From contig CAZASG010000001.1 of assembly GCA_964487745.1 (NCBI GenBank), positions 132,104 through 196,103 of the forward strand: 64,000 bases of DNA. The letters run 5' to 3'. The notes under the pieces are model-generated. The model did not search any database, was not told the origin of the DNA, and saw nothing but the letters and a program-made list of their open reading frames with translations. Below, one piece after another: positions 1 through 7,886 of the stretch. The translations under genes were made by a program, and so were the position numbers. Position 1 is the stretch's first letter. The number at the start of each line of letters is the position of its first letter. Origin of the DNA: Desulfolinea sp964487745 (GTDB taxonomy: Bacteria > Chloroflexota > Anaerolineae > Anaerolineales > Villigracilaceae).

Positions 1-315
1 AACATCATGACCAGTATCGAGGGCGGCACGCACCAACTCGTAGCCGGGATCATTGATGCCGGGCGTGCCTGCGTCCGAGACGAGAGCGACGTCGCCTTCG
101 TTAAGGGCATCCAACACGCGGTCGAGTTTGCTGAGTTTGTTGTGTTCGTGGTAGCTGATTTGGGATGTGGCGATGTTGAAGTGCGAGAGCAACTTCCCAG
201 TCACGCGTGTGTCTTCGGCGGCGATGAGCCGCGCTTCTTTTAAAACCCGCACTGCTCGAGGAGAAATATCTTCGAGATTTCCGATTGGTGTGGCGACGAG
301 GTAGAGAGTTCCCAT
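1..315 (-). CDS. rsmI: 16S rRNA (cytidine-1402-2'-O)-methyltransferase RsmI, N-terminal part
   Basis: Reading the minus strand from an ATG at 315 gives an open frame that runs off the left edge (105 codons). It begins MGTLYLVATPIGNLEDISPR, the hallmark RsmI N-terminus, and continues with AEDTRVTGKLL and LVSDAGTPGINDPGYELV, which are the conserved SAM-binding and substrate segments of the tetrapyrrole-methylase fold. RsmI uses SAM to 2'-O-methylate C1402 in the ribosomal decoding centre. The family is usually about 280 residues, so roughly 60 percent of the gene lies outside the window. The family call is very secure; the missing part cannot be judged. Confidence 0.95.
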   Translation of the reverse strand, partial: MGTLYLVATPIGNLEDISPRAVRVLKEARLIAAEDTRVTGKLLSHFNIATSQISYHEHNKLSKLDRVLDALNEGDVALVSDAGTPGINDPGYELVRAALDTGHDV

Positions 316-382
316 ACGAGGATTTTATCATTCAAATTATGTGGAATGCTATATAATCAAATTCAATATGGAGGAAAAAAAG

Positions 383-724
383 ATGAAAACGAAGAGAAAT
401 CTTATCTTAGATTTTATTAGCACATATTTTGGTGTTGGAATTTTTCTTGTCCTTGTTGCACTGTGGGATCAAATATCTTGGTTACGAGCTTTTGGGTCAT
501 CACTTCTAAATGCCGGCATATTTATTGCAATTCTTAGCCTGATTACTTTACAAATGATTGGAGGCGGAGGACGATGCCATGCTAAGAGCATTTACATGAG
601 AGATGACAAAAGTTTTTCGGCAATGAAGAAGAGAGAAAAACCTTAAGAGCAAGTTTTTGTAGGTATAATTTTGGCGGCTATTTCATTGGGAATAACAGGT
701 TTCTTTTTGCTAAACATTAAATAG
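383..724 (+). pseudogene. Small membrane protein gene with an in-frame stop codon
   Basis: An ATG at 383 lies 8 nt after a GGAGG, so it is preferred over upstream Met codons. The frame encodes 87 residues with two hydrophobic segments (about residues 9-27 and 36-53) and a basic C-terminus, then meets TAA at 644-646. The same frame then stays open for 25 more codons to a TAG at 722-724, and those codons encode a further clean hydrophobic segment (FVGIILAAISLGITGFFLL). The arrangement looks like a roughly 113-residue three-helix membrane protein interrupted by one nonsense change, for example CAA or GAA to TAA. No family is recognised. The alternative is a genuine 87-residue protein with a chance downstream frame. 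Confidence 0.5.
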
Positions 725-744
725 TAGCTACTATCGGAGATTTT

Positions 745-1395
745 ATGAAGTTGCTTAGTGTAAATATTGGTAAAGAAGGCACGGTTCAACGAAAACTGTA
801 TAAAGAGAAGACGGGGATTTTCAAGTTGCCTGCTGAAGGCGCGGTGAAGATCGGTAAGCTGGGGCTGGAAGGCGATGTGATCGTCAGCACAAAACATCAC
901 GGCGGGCCGGATCAGGCCATCTACATTTACGGCGATGCAGATTATGCTTGGTGGCGGAGCGAGTTTGGTCTCGAACTTACACCCGGCATCTTCGGTGAAA
1001 ATCTAACTATCAGCGAACTCAAAAGCGCGGATTTTTCCATCGGCGATCTTCTACATGTTGGCGAAGTGACTTTGCAAGTGACCGCGCCGCGCATCCCGTG
1101 TAAAACCTTTTCTGCCCGCATGGAAGATCCACAGTTCATAAAAAAATTCCGCGATGTCGAGCGCCCAGGGCTATATTGCCGTGTAATCAAAGAGGGCACT
1201 ATACAGGCTGGAGACCCCGTCCATATAGAGAAGTATACAGGCGAGACAATCACCCTCCTGGAGGTTTACCGCGACCACTACGCCCCTGATTTTCGGGAAG
1301 AAGCCATTCAACGTTTTTTGGATGCCCCCATCGCGATCAGGATGCGTAAAGAGAAAGAAAAACAATTAGCAAAGGTTACAGGAAAAAACTTATGA
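745..1395 (+). CDS. MOSC domain-containing protein (YiiM-like)
   Basis: 216 residues from ATG at 745, with CGGAG upstream. The protein matches the YiiM-type MOSC family throughout: KHHGGPDQAIYIYG near residues 51-64, then PGIFGENLT and the conserved Cys segment TAPRIPCKTFSARM near 112-125. MOSC domains are sulfur-carrier or molybdenum-cofactor-binding modules; YiiM-like members are linked to reduction of N-hydroxylated bases and to detoxification. The role here is inferred from the family only. The stop overlaps the next start by 4 nt, so it heads a MOSC-GNAT-deaminase-YdeI row that is probably one transcript. Confidence 0.9.
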   Translation: MKLLSVNIGKEGTVQRKLYKEKTGIFKLPAEGAVKIGKLGLEGDVIVSTKHHGGPDQAIYIYGDADYAWWRSEFGLELTPGIFGENLTISELKSADFSIGDLLHVGEVTLQVTAPRIPCKTFSARMEDPQFIKKFRDVERPGLYCRVIKEGTIQAGDPVHIEKYTGETITLLEVYRDHYAPDFREEAIQRFLDAPIAIRMRKEKEKQLAKVTGKNL

Positions 1396-1865
1396 CAAAG
1401 AAAGAGCAAAATATAAGCAAAGATGCAAAAGTCACCTTGCGGGAAGTGAACCCTGAGAATTTCTGGCCTGTGATCAATCTGGGTGTGGCCGACGATCAAG
1501 GCAAATTTGTCGCATCGAATGCAGCTTCCATTGCGCAGGCATATTTTTATCGTGAAGAAGCCTGGTTCCGCGCCATCTACGCCGACGAGACCCCGGTCGG
1601 ATTTTTGATGCTCTCCGACAACCCTAAGAAGAAAGAATATTTTCTCTGGCGTCTGATGGTCGATAAAAAATATCAGGGCATGGGCTTTGGGCGACGTGGC
1701 GTTGAACTACTCGTCAAGCATGTCAAAACGCGCCCAGGCGCAACCAAATTGGGCACAAGCTGTGTTCCTGGCGAAGGCAGCCCTTATGAGTTTTACAAAA
1801 GCATAGGGTTTGAACCCACCGGCGAAGTTGAAGATGGCGAAGACGTGCTGGAGCTGGCCTTCTGA
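1392..1865 (+). CDS. GNAT family N-acetyltransferase
   Basis: 157 residues. The central strand and acetyl-CoA loop are visible as LWRLMVDKKYQGMGFGRRGV (the RxxGxG/A-type pyrophosphate-binding loop is QGMGFGRRG), and the C-terminal YEFYKSIGFEPTGEVEDGE is typical of GNATs. The layout resembles the spermine/spermidine acetyltransferase branch (PaiA/BltD-like): an N-terminal VTLREVNPENFWPVINL and a closing acidic strand. The substrate cannot be told from sequence. It overlaps the MOSC gene by 4 nt and the deaminase start by 1 nt, indicating translational coupling. Confidence 0.88.
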   Translation: MTKKEQNISKDAKVTLREVNPENFWPVINLGVADDQGKFVASNAASIAQAYFYREEAWFRAIYADETPVGFLMLSDNPKKKEYFLWRLMVDKKYQGMGFGRRGVELLVKHVKTRPGATKLGTSCVPGEGSPYEFYKSIGFEPTGEVEDGEDVLELAF

Positions 1866-2347
1866 TGAAACCAAACAAAAATTTACTGCGCCGTGCGATA
1901 GAAATCGCCGCAAATGCACGTGAACACGGCAATCATCCCTTTGGGGCGCTGCTAGCCGACACGGATGGAAATATCCTGCTCGAGGCAGAGAATAGCGTCG
2001 TCACCGAGAAAGATGTCACTGCCCATGCTGAAATGAACCTGATGCGGCTGGCATCGAAGAAATTCAGTCCCGAAGAATTGAAAGATTGCACACTCTACAC
2101 GAGCACCGAACCCTGCCCAATGTGCGCGGGCGCGATCTTTTGGGGCGAGGTCGGGCGCGTGGTTTATGCCCTCAGCGAAGAAGGGTTGTACGAGATCACG
2201 GGCAAAACACCCTATGAGCTGGCACTCCCCTGTCGTGAAGTTTTCGCGCGCGGCACGCATCCCGTCGAGGTGATCGGACCAATGCTTGAAGAAGAAGCTC
2301 GCCAGGTACATCTTGGCTTTTGGAGGGAAGAAGATGAGTCCCCTTAA
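1865..2347 (+). CDS. Cytidine/guanine deaminase-family zinc nucleoside deaminase
   Basis: 160 residues with the complete zinc signature of the CDA superfamily: HAEMNLMR (catalytic His and Glu, about residues 54-61) and PCPMCAGAIFWG (two zinc Cys, about residues 83-94). The N-terminal REHGNHPFGALLAD is typical of the guanine-deaminase/TadA-like branch, and the C-terminus resembles nucleoside deaminases rather than TadA. It probably hydrolytically deaminates a free purine or cytosine base or nucleoside in the cytosol; the exact substrate is uncertain. The start overlaps the end of the GNAT gene, and the 3' end overlaps the YdeI-like start by 14 nt. Confidence 0.88.
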   Translation: MKPNKNLLRRAIEIAANAREHGNHPFGALLADTDGNILLEAENSVVTEKDVTAHAEMNLMRLASKKFSPEELKDCTLYTSTEPCPMCAGAIFWGEVGRVVYALSEEGLYEITGKTPYELALPCREVFARGTHPVEVIGPMLEEEARQVHLGFWREEDESP

Positions 2348-2570
2348 ACGCCCCCGCTACCCGATGCCGGATTTCGTCCACGAGGCGCTCGAAAAACACG
2401 AACTGATGGACGCCTATCGCGCCCGCCCCGATTATCAGCAGAACGACTATATCGGCTGGATCACACGCGCCAAGCGCGAAGAGACAAAGCAAAAACGGCT
2501 CGTGCAGATGTTGATCGAGTTGGAAAAAGGGGATGTGTATATGAAGATGGATTGGAAGAAAAAACGATAG
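2334..2570 (+). CDS. YdeI/OmpD-associated (OmdA) family protein
   Basis: ATG at 2334 is chosen because GGAGG precedes it at good distance; it gives 78 residues. The sequence RPRYPMPDFVHEALEKHEL followed by DYIGWITRAKREETKQKR is the C-terminal helical domain of the bacteriocin-protection YdeI/OmpD-associated family. That domain here stands alone as a short protein. Its biochemical role is unknown. It overlaps the deaminase gene by 14 nt and is followed within a few bases by a strong terminator, so it closes the operon that starts with the MOSC gene. Confidence 0.8.
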   Translation: MSPLKRPRYPMPDFVHEALEKHELMDAYRARPDYQQNDYIGWITRAKREETKQKRLVQMLIELEKGDVYMKMDWKKKR

Positions 2571-2602
2571 AAAAAGCGCCCTGAAAAATCAGGGCGCTTT
2601 TT
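2571..2602. terminator. Bidirectional intrinsic terminator
   Basis: A perfect 14-bp stem, AAAAAGCGCCCTGA pairing with TCAGGGCGCTTTTT around a 4-nt loop. It has A/T tracts on both sides and sits between convergent genes, so it can end both the MOSC operon and the minus-strand pilin-like transcript. Confidence 0.92.
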
Positions 2603-2604
2603 GG

Positions 2605-3000
2605 TCATTCTTCAACAGGCGGGATCTCGATCCCCTCCAGTTCGGGCGGCAGGGGGACAGGGGTGGGCTCCTCAGCAAAGGCATCATCTGCGCTGGCAGC
2701 TTCAACGGGCGGCGCAGGCAGCGGAGCGCTGATCTCAGGCGCGGGAGAGCTTTTCACAGCTGGGGGATTTTGAACAATGATCCGCTGTGCTTCCTTACGA
2801 TGTTGGGTAAAGACAAATATCTCTGCAACCAGTAAAACAGCCAAGACAAGGATGAGACTACGCACCACCCACGGTGAGCGACCTACCTTGATCTCTTTGC
2901 CGGCTTCCTTGGTTGTTCCAATCGTAGGCGCGTTTTCCATTTGCTCAGCAGCACTTGAACGCAGCTGGTTCAGTTCATCATGTGGATCTTGATTTGTCAT
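2605..3000 (-). CDS. Single-pass membrane protein with Pro-rich tail
   Basis: 131 residues, no family recognised. The N-terminal 45 residues are polar and basic, one membrane helix follows (about 46-66, VVRSLILVLAVLLVAEIFVF), and the rest is a low-complexity Pro/Ala/Glu tail ending in PPELEGIEIPPVEE. Topology is probably N-in, with the acidic Pro-rich tail outside. It starts 13 nt after the stop of the Flp-pilin-like gene, with AGGAG just upstream, so the two are almost certainly co-transcribed. It may be an accessory factor for that surface protein; this is inference from position only. Confidence 0.7.
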   Translation of the reverse strand: MTNQDPHDELNQLRSSAAEQMENAPTIGTTKEAGKEIKVGRSPWVVRSLILVLAVLLVAEIFVFTQHRKEAQRIIVQNPPAVKSSPAPEISAPLPAPPVEAASADDAFAEEPTPVPLPPELEGIEIPPVEE

Positions 3001-3013
3001 TTTGCTCTCCTAC

Positions 3014-4435
3014 CTAACGGATTCGAATCTTCGTCTGGCTCTGGGACGGTATCTTGATCCTGTTTGACCACTCATAACGTCCGCGAGAAAAGTCATAAGC
3101 CAAAATGATATATTCACCGTCGCTCAAATCAAAACTGGCTTGCCCATTATGGTCGCTATATTTATAAAGCCCTGTATATTCATAATATGTGCTGCCTCTA
3201 TAGCGTCGATAACGAAACACGTAAACACCAACACCACTGAGGGCATTATTTTTTCGGTCGGTCACTGTGATAGTGAAACCACCGCGCTGAATTTTAATCA
3301 CAGCATTGGTTTCATCAGGTACTTCGATCTCTTCTGACCAAAAATCCTGTGATTCGTCTGTGGCTCGGAAACGATATTCACCTTCGTTCAATTCAAAGGT
3401 TACGCTACCGTTTTGGTCTGTGCTTTTCCCCTTTTTCAGATACTCTCCATCTTCATCATAAACATAGACCATTTTATTTGGAATAACATTTCCGTTTGTA
3501 TCTGTCACCCGAACTGTTACGTTATAACCACCGACATATAGAGATGTGGAATTCACTTTTGGAACGGTAATTTCATCAGACCAGTAAGCGCTGCCATCAT
3601 AATCGGCGCGGAATTTATACTCGCCACTTGGCAATTCCATCACAGCAGCACCATTACTGTCGGTACGCACTTTGATACCTGTATACCCCTCATCTTCATT
3701 GAAGGCATAAACAGGGACATCGGCTACTGCTCCACCCGAGCGACGATAAACGCGGACGGTAAATTTTGCGATCGGGACACGGATATGTACAGAGCTATTT
3801 TGGCTGGTATTGATCGTTTCGGACCAGGTGGCTTGTGCCTGATAATCGGCACGGAATTTATATTCGCCATCCGGCAGGGTAAAGGTCACCGAACCATTTT
3901 GATCGGTTTTTCCTTTCTCGCCTGTGTAGTCTTCATCACCTGTAAACGCGTAAACGGGGACATCTTCAAGCGTGCGGCCATGCGCGTCGATAACATATAC
4001 CTGCACTTGTCTTTCTGTGATCGTGATGATGGTTTGTGTATCTTGCGGAGAAGTCACTGTTTCAGACCAGTAGCCTTGTCCACGGTAGTCGGCGCGAAAA
4101 ACATAACGCCCGGCATCCAGATCGGAAAAGGTAGCAAGCCCACTATCGTTCGTCTCGGCGCTTCCTTTTCTTTCTTCCGCTGCATCAAAGACGGTTACTT
4201 TCACATCCCCGAGCTTTTCGCCTGAAGCTGTCTGTACCTGCACCTTGATCTCTGACGGGATCTCTGTGGGCTGGGGGGTCCCGTCTCCGGGAAGAGCCGT
4301 TGCAACATCTTCATAAACAGAGCCTGTATTTTCCCCTGTGATCATTAACCCACCCACAACGACCAACGAAATCAGGGCGAGAACGATGACGTATTCGACC
4401 AATCCTTGACCTTTATTCGATACTCTTACTCTCAT
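3014..4435 (-). CDS. Flp/Tad-type pilin-like protein with five Cna-B-like repeats
   Basis: 473 residues from ATG at 4435, preceded by TTTGGAGAA; a TTG 12 nt upstream is less likely. Residues about 7-30 (SNKGQGLVEYVIVLALISLV) carry the type IVb (Flp) prepilin pattern: Gly cleavage site, Glu at +5, Tyr at +6, then a hydrophobic helix. After a Pro/Thr linker come five similar modules of about 80 residues, each with an NGSVTF-like turn, GEYKFRADY and WSE near the end, as in Cna-B/carboxypeptidase-regulatory beta-sandwich domains. Flp pilins are normally only 50-80 residues, so this is a pilin N-terminus with a long stalk. It is probably processed by a prepilin peptidase encoded elsewhere and displayed on the surface. 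Confidence 0.8.
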   Translation of the reverse strand: MRVRVSNKGQGLVEYVIVLALISLVVVGGLMITGENTGSVYEDVATALPGDGTPQPTEIPSEIKVQVQTASGEKLGDVKVTVFDAAEERKGSAETNDSGLATFSDLDAGRYVFRADYRGQGYWSETVTSPQDTQTIITITERQVQVYVIDAHGRTLEDVPVYAFTGDEDYTGEKGKTDQNGSVTFTLPDGEYKFRADYQAQATWSETINTSQNSSVHIRVPIAKFTVRVYRRSGGAVADVPVYAFNEDEGYTGIKVRTDSNGAAVMELPSGEYKFRADYDGSAYWSDEITVPKVNSTSLYVGGYNVTVRVTDTNGNVIPNKMVYVYDEDGEYLKKGKSTDQNGSVTFELNEGEYRFRATDESQDFWSEEIEVPDETNAVIKIQRGGFTITVTDRKNNALSGVGVYVFRYRRYRGSTYYEYTGLYKYSDHNGQASFDLSDGEYIILAYDFSRGRYEWSNRIKIPSQSQTKIRIR

Positions 4436-4519
4436 ATTTTTCTCCAAACTAAAGAAAACCCAAGATAACTTTAGTATACAAGCAAGGTCAGAAAAAAGAG
4501 TTTATAGTTCTGTTAGGTC

Positions 4520-4551
4520 TTGCACAAATTCTTTTTGGGGAGTGATATAAT
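4520..4551 (+). promoter_or_regulatory. Possible lgt promoter
   Basis: A perfect TATAAT lies at 4546-4551, 28 nt before the lgt start. The best -35 candidate is TTGCAC at 4520-4525, but the spacer is 20 nt, longer than usual. Only the -10 element is convincing. Confidence 0.45.
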
Positions 4552-4579
4552 CGCCGCATTCCACCTAGAGAGGTATCTT

Positions 4580-5512
4580 ATGATCGATCCTGTTATTTTT
4601 TCGTTCAATATCGGTAATTTTGAATTTGCGCTGCGCTGGTATGGTGTTTTGGTTATGCTCGGCGCGTTAGCTGGCGCTGCATTGGCAGCTTATGAATTAA
4701 AAAGACATGGGGAGAATGAAGAGCATCTTTGGGATGCACTGGTCATTCTGCTCCCTGTTGGCATTGTTGGCGCACGTCTCTGGTACGTAGCGAACGCGAC
4801 CTTGGGCGGGAATCCCTACTATATACAGAATCCCGGTCAGATTCTTAATATTCCACAAGGCGGGTTGCACTTTTATGGCGGTTTATTGCTCGGCGCGTTG
4901 GCGTTGTTTTTGTATGCCCGCAGACATAAACTCGATCTTTGGTTGCTGCTGGATGCACTTGCGCCCGCAACTCTGGTCGGGCAAGCAGTGGCACGCCCTG
5001 CAAATTTCATCAATCAGGAGCTTTACGGGCAGCCGACTACCCTGCCATGGGGCATCTCCATCGACCAAAGCCATCGTCTTTCCCAATACAGCGATATGAG
5101 TCTCTTCCCCGAATCAACTCGCTTTCATCCCGCCTTTGCCTACGAGATGATCTGGAATTTTCTGGCAGCCGGGTTGATCTTGTGGTTTGTTCGTCGTTAC
5201 CCTGAAAAGTCAAAGCCGGGCACTGCGCTTGCCGCATGGCTGATCTTGGCGGGCATTGGGCGTGTCATCATCGAGGCGTTCCGCCCCGACCAGCCGCGCA
5301 TCCCCGGTACGGATATGAGCTTTACACGTGTCGTCGCGGCATTGATGGCTGTGGCCGGTATCATCATACTTCTCATCCGCAACAAAGTCATCAAACTCCC
5401 CTTTGCAGAGAACTGGGAAGAAGCATATGCCATTGCTCCTCCACGAGAAGAACTCGAAAAAGAGCGCAAGGCGCAACGCCGAGCAGGACGTCGCGCGCGA
5501 CGAAGAAAATAA
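4580..5512 (+). CDS. lgt: Prolipoprotein diacylglyceryl transferase
   Basis: 310 residues from ATG at 4580, with AGAGAGG upstream. Lgt transfers diacylglycerol from phosphatidylglycerol to the lipobox Cys of prolipoproteins in the inner membrane. Visible landmarks are FALRWYGVLVMLGALAGA near the N-terminus, the GGLHFYGGLLLGAL segment, the Lgt signature VGQAVARPANFINQELYG (about residues 137-154), and several membrane helices. The C-terminus ends in a very basic tail (RKAQRRAGRRARRRK), longer than usual. Its substrates in this window include lipoproteins at 47.5, 48.9 and 61.2 kb. A hairpin terminator follows. Confidence 0.95.
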   Translation: MIDPVIFSFNIGNFEFALRWYGVLVMLGALAGAALAAYELKRHGENEEHLWDALVILLPVGIVGARLWYVANATLGGNPYYIQNPGQILNIPQGGLHFYGGLLLGALALFLYARRHKLDLWLLLDALAPATLVGQAVARPANFINQELYGQPTTLPWGISIDQSHRLSQYSDMSLFPESTRFHPAFAYEMIWNFLAAGLILWFVRRYPEKSKPGTALAAWLILAGIGRVIIEAFRPDQPRIPGTDMSFTRVVAALMAVAGIIILLIRNKVIKLPFAENWEEAYAIAPPREELEKERKAQRRAGRRARRRK

Positions 5513-5525
5513 TAATAAAATCTGC

Positions 5526-5559
5526 AAAAACTGCGACGAAAAACAGTCGCAGTTTTTTT
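5526..5559 (+). terminator. Intrinsic terminator after lgt
   Basis: Stem AAAACTGCGAC (5527-5537) pairs with GTCGCAGTTTT (5546-5556) and is followed by more T residues. It sits 14 nt after the lgt stop codon. Confidence 0.9.
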
Positions 5560-5664
5560 ATGGGAGGATAAATTTCAAATAATCTATACCATTCCTTTAC
5601 AGAGTCTTCATTTTTCATACGCATAATGATTGTGAAAAACAGAGCAATAAAGGAGTGCAGTCTG

Positions 5665-6279
5665 ATGAAAAAAACGCAAATGATCTCAACTTCTACACGG
5701 AACAACTGGTGGGTCGATCTCATCCTCTTCATGAGTGGAATCATCACCTTTTTATCGGGCTTCTATTTTTTTATCTTCCCCGTCGGTGGTTATCAGGGCG
5801 GACGCAACCCTTTCTACGGCATCGTTCTCCTCTTTGAACGTCACACCTGGAGCGATCTGCATCTTTGGAGTAGTCTTGCCTTGCTCGCTATCGCCGCGAT
5901 CCACATCCCCTTGCACTGGAGCTGGATCATCACAATGGGCAAACGTGTTGTTAAAATCACATTGGGGCAATCGAAAAAAATGAATCCCAACGGGACTTAT
6001 AATCTGGTCGTTAATATTATGATCGCCTTATCTGTCCTATGCTGCGGTATCAGTGGGCTATACTTCCTGCTCATTCCCGGAGCGGCGCATAATTCTCATC
6101 TACCGGATCCTTATTGGCTTTTCTCCCTCACCATATGGGACATTATCCATACATGGTCAGGTATTTTCATGGTCTCTGCCGCTCTTCTGCATATTGCGAT
6201 CCACTGGAAGTGGGTCACAAAAGTAACACGCAAGCTCATGCGCACATGGTTCCTGCAAATTTCCGATCACATCTCATAG
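5665..6279 (+). CDS. DUF4405-type membrane protein (cytochrome b-like)
   Basis: 204 residues from ATG at 5665 (AGGAG 9 nt upstream; the 13 extra upstream codons lack a ribosome site). About four to five membrane helices are arranged as two similar halves. Each half holds a His-rich segment, HTWSDLHLWSSL..IHIPLHW and HTWSGIFMV..LHIAIHWKW, the pattern of DUF4405/flavinylation-associated cytochrome-like proteins in which His pairs bind haem. It is therefore a likely membrane electron carrier or haem sensor; haem binding is inferred from His spacing. The next gene starts 10 nt downstream and is probably its partner. Confidence 0.75.
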   Translation: MKKTQMISTSTRNNWWVDLILFMSGIITFLSGFYFFIFPVGGYQGGRNPFYGIVLLFERHTWSDLHLWSSLALLAIAAIHIPLHWSWIITMGKRVVKITLGQSKKMNPNGTYNLVVNIMIALSVLCCGISGLYFLLIPGAAHNSHLPDPYWLFSLTIWDIIHTWSGIFMVSAALLHIAIHWKWVTKVTRKLMRTWFLQISDHIS

Positions 6280-6289
6280 GGAGTCTGAT

Positions 6290-6727
6290 ATGCTCAAAAA
6301 AATAATTCTGTGGGGTCTCTACATCTTCTTCGTCGGTGGCTTGATCTGGGCAGGTTTCAACCGCACATCAGCGACACTCGAAGAAAGAACCAGCAATCAA
6401 AGTTACAGCAGCGAAACTAGCCAGGAACCGGATACAGCCTCTATCTGGGTAATCTACCAAGGCGAGATCACTGCCCTTACTCAGCGTAACATCAACATTA
6501 CTATCGAAACGGGCAGCATCATCCCCATTAATCCGCGTTCTTGGCGTTTCGCCCTCGAACAAGGCTTTCAAGCATCCCTGGGGGATAGGCTTCTCGTCAC
6601 TTGCATACACGAAGCAAATAAACTCGAAGTTGTGCATCTCAGGAATTTGGAGAACGAAACTGTGGCCCAGATCCGTGATGAGGAGGGACATCCCCTGTGG
6701 AATAACCCCAGTAATTCAGAAGAATAA
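6290..6727 (+). CDS. Membrane-anchored protein of unknown function, DUF4405 neighbour
   Basis: 145 residues. One N-terminal membrane helix (about 5-24, IILWGLYIFFVGGLIWAGF) is followed by a Ser/Thr-rich spacer and a compact soluble domain of about 95 residues starting SIWVIYQGEITALTQRNINI. The soluble part looks like a small beta-rich domain outside the membrane and has no Cys pair or recognisable catalytic motif. It lies 10 nt after the DUF4405 gene with AGGGAG between them, so both are probably made together. No family is recognised; a periplasmic subunit or chaperone for the DUF4405 protein is only a guess. Confidence 0.65.
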   Translation: MLKKIILWGLYIFFVGGLIWAGFNRTSATLEERTSNQSYSSETSQEPDTASIWVIYQGEITALTQRNINITIETGSIIPINPRSWRFALEQGFQASLGDRLLVTCIHEANKLEVVHLRNLENETVAQIRDEEGHPLWNNPSNSEE

Positions 6728-6802
6728 CCCGTTTCGCACACGAATCTAAGTTCGCATCCGCTGAAAGAGTCGTATTTTTTTATTGTCCTTGTCCCAACAC
6801 AC

Positions 6803-6846
6803 TGCATTAGAATAATGCAAATAAATTGCATCAAAAAGCATTGCAA
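6803..6846. promoter_or_regulatory. Cluster of TGCA-core half sites upstream of the nad operon
   Basis: Four short related motifs occur within 44 nt: TGCATT and AATGCA as an inverted pair (6803-6808 and 6814-6819), TTGCAT (6826-6831), and GCATTGCAA (6838-6846). The cluster ends 48 nt before the -35 box of the nadC promoter, a position typical of an upstream regulator site. No known NAD regulator site is claimed. Confidence 0.35.
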
Positions 6847-6893
6847 CCAGAAAAAAACTGTTTCGCATAATTCCTATAACTACAAAAAAACAG

Positions 6894-6922
6894 TTGACGG
6901 GGAAATTACAAAATAGTATCAT
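6894..6922 (+). promoter_or_regulatory. Sigma-70 type promoter of nadCAB
   Basis: TTGACG (6894-6899), a 17-nt spacer, and TATCAT (6917-6922) lie 38 nt before the nadC start. Both boxes differ from consensus at one or two positions and spacing is ideal. Confidence 0.7.
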
Positions 6923-6959
6923 GACGTTGTTGAAATCGGCCACATAAGGATGGGACTCA

Positions 6960-7868
6960 TTGACAAAGGATAAACTTTTCTCTCAATTGCCTGATACGCT
7001 AAAACACTACACTGTCGCAGAGACGATCAAACAAGCCTTGGCGGAAGATCTATCCACTGAGGGCAAATTGGATATAGCGGATGGAAACCTCTCATCTAGG
7101 GATGTGACGAGCGCAGCCACCCTTGACCCGAAGGTGCTTCTACATGGACATATCATTGCCAAAGAGGCAGGTATCGTCGCCGGTCTCCCCATCGTAAAAC
7201 TCATCTTCCACCTGGTCGATCCCAAAATCGAGTTCACCTTCCGCATCCGTGACGGGCAGCCTGTTGATGCCGGATCTCTGATAGCAGAGGTTCACGGTGC
7301 TGGAACAGCGCTGCTGGCCGCCGAGCGGACTGCGCTCAACTTTCTCGGACGCATGTCTGGCGTAGCAACATTGACCCGCAAATATGTCGATGCGGTTTCC
7401 TGGACAAAGACCATCATCCTTGATACACGCAAAACTGCACCCGGGCTGCGCGTGATCGACAAATATGCTGTCATGGTCGGCGGGGGGCAAAATCACCGTA
7501 TGGGGCTGCACGATATGGTGCTTATCAAAGATAATCATATCGACGGCGCTGGCGGGATCACTCAGGCAGTGAAAAATGTGCGTAAGAAATTTGGCTCACG
7601 GTATCCGATCGAAGTAGAAGTAAAGGATTTGAGCGAACTTGTTGAAACCCTTTCTCTGCAACCGGATCGGATCATGCTGGATAATATGTCCTTGGAAATG
7701 ATGCGCGAGGCGGTTTCGATCAACGTGAGCGATATTCCGCTGGAGGCATCAGGGAGTGTTTCCCTTGAGCGTGTACGCGCCATCGCCGAAACCGGCGTGG
7801 ATTTTATTTCTGTTGGGGCGTTGACCCATTCTGCCCCTGTTTTAGATATTAGTATGAGAGTAGCTTAG
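6960..7868 (+). CDS. nadC: Nicotinate-nucleotide pyrophosphorylase (quinolinate phosphoribosyltransferase)
   Basis: 302 residues from a TTG start at 6960; AAGGA lies 9 nt upstream and no ATG is available in this frame, so the rare start is well supported. NadC joins quinolinate and PRPP, releasing CO2, to make nicotinate mononucleotide. The signature block is complete: LDTRKTAPGLRVIDKYAV, GGGQNHRMGLHDMVLIKDNH near residues 160-195, and EVEVKDL and LDNMS in the barrel. Length is slightly above the usual 280 because of an N-terminal extension. It is first in nadC-nadA-nadB, so the whole aspartate-to-NaMN route is encoded here. Confidence 0.96.
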   Translation: MTKDKLFSQLPDTLKHYTVAETIKQALAEDLSTEGKLDIADGNLSSRDVTSAATLDPKVLLHGHIIAKEAGIVAGLPIVKLIFHLVDPKIEFTFRIRDGQPVDAGSLIAEVHGAGTALLAAERTALNFLGRMSGVATLTRKYVDAVSWTKTIILDTRKTAPGLRVIDKYAVMVGGGQNHRMGLHDMVLIKDNHIDGAGGITQAVKNVRKKFGSRYPIEVEVKDLSELVETLSLQPDRIMLDNMSLEMMREAVSINVSDIPLEASGSVSLERVRAIAETGVDFISVGALTHSAPVLDISMRVA

Positions 7869-7886
7869 AAAACTACGGAGAATCTA

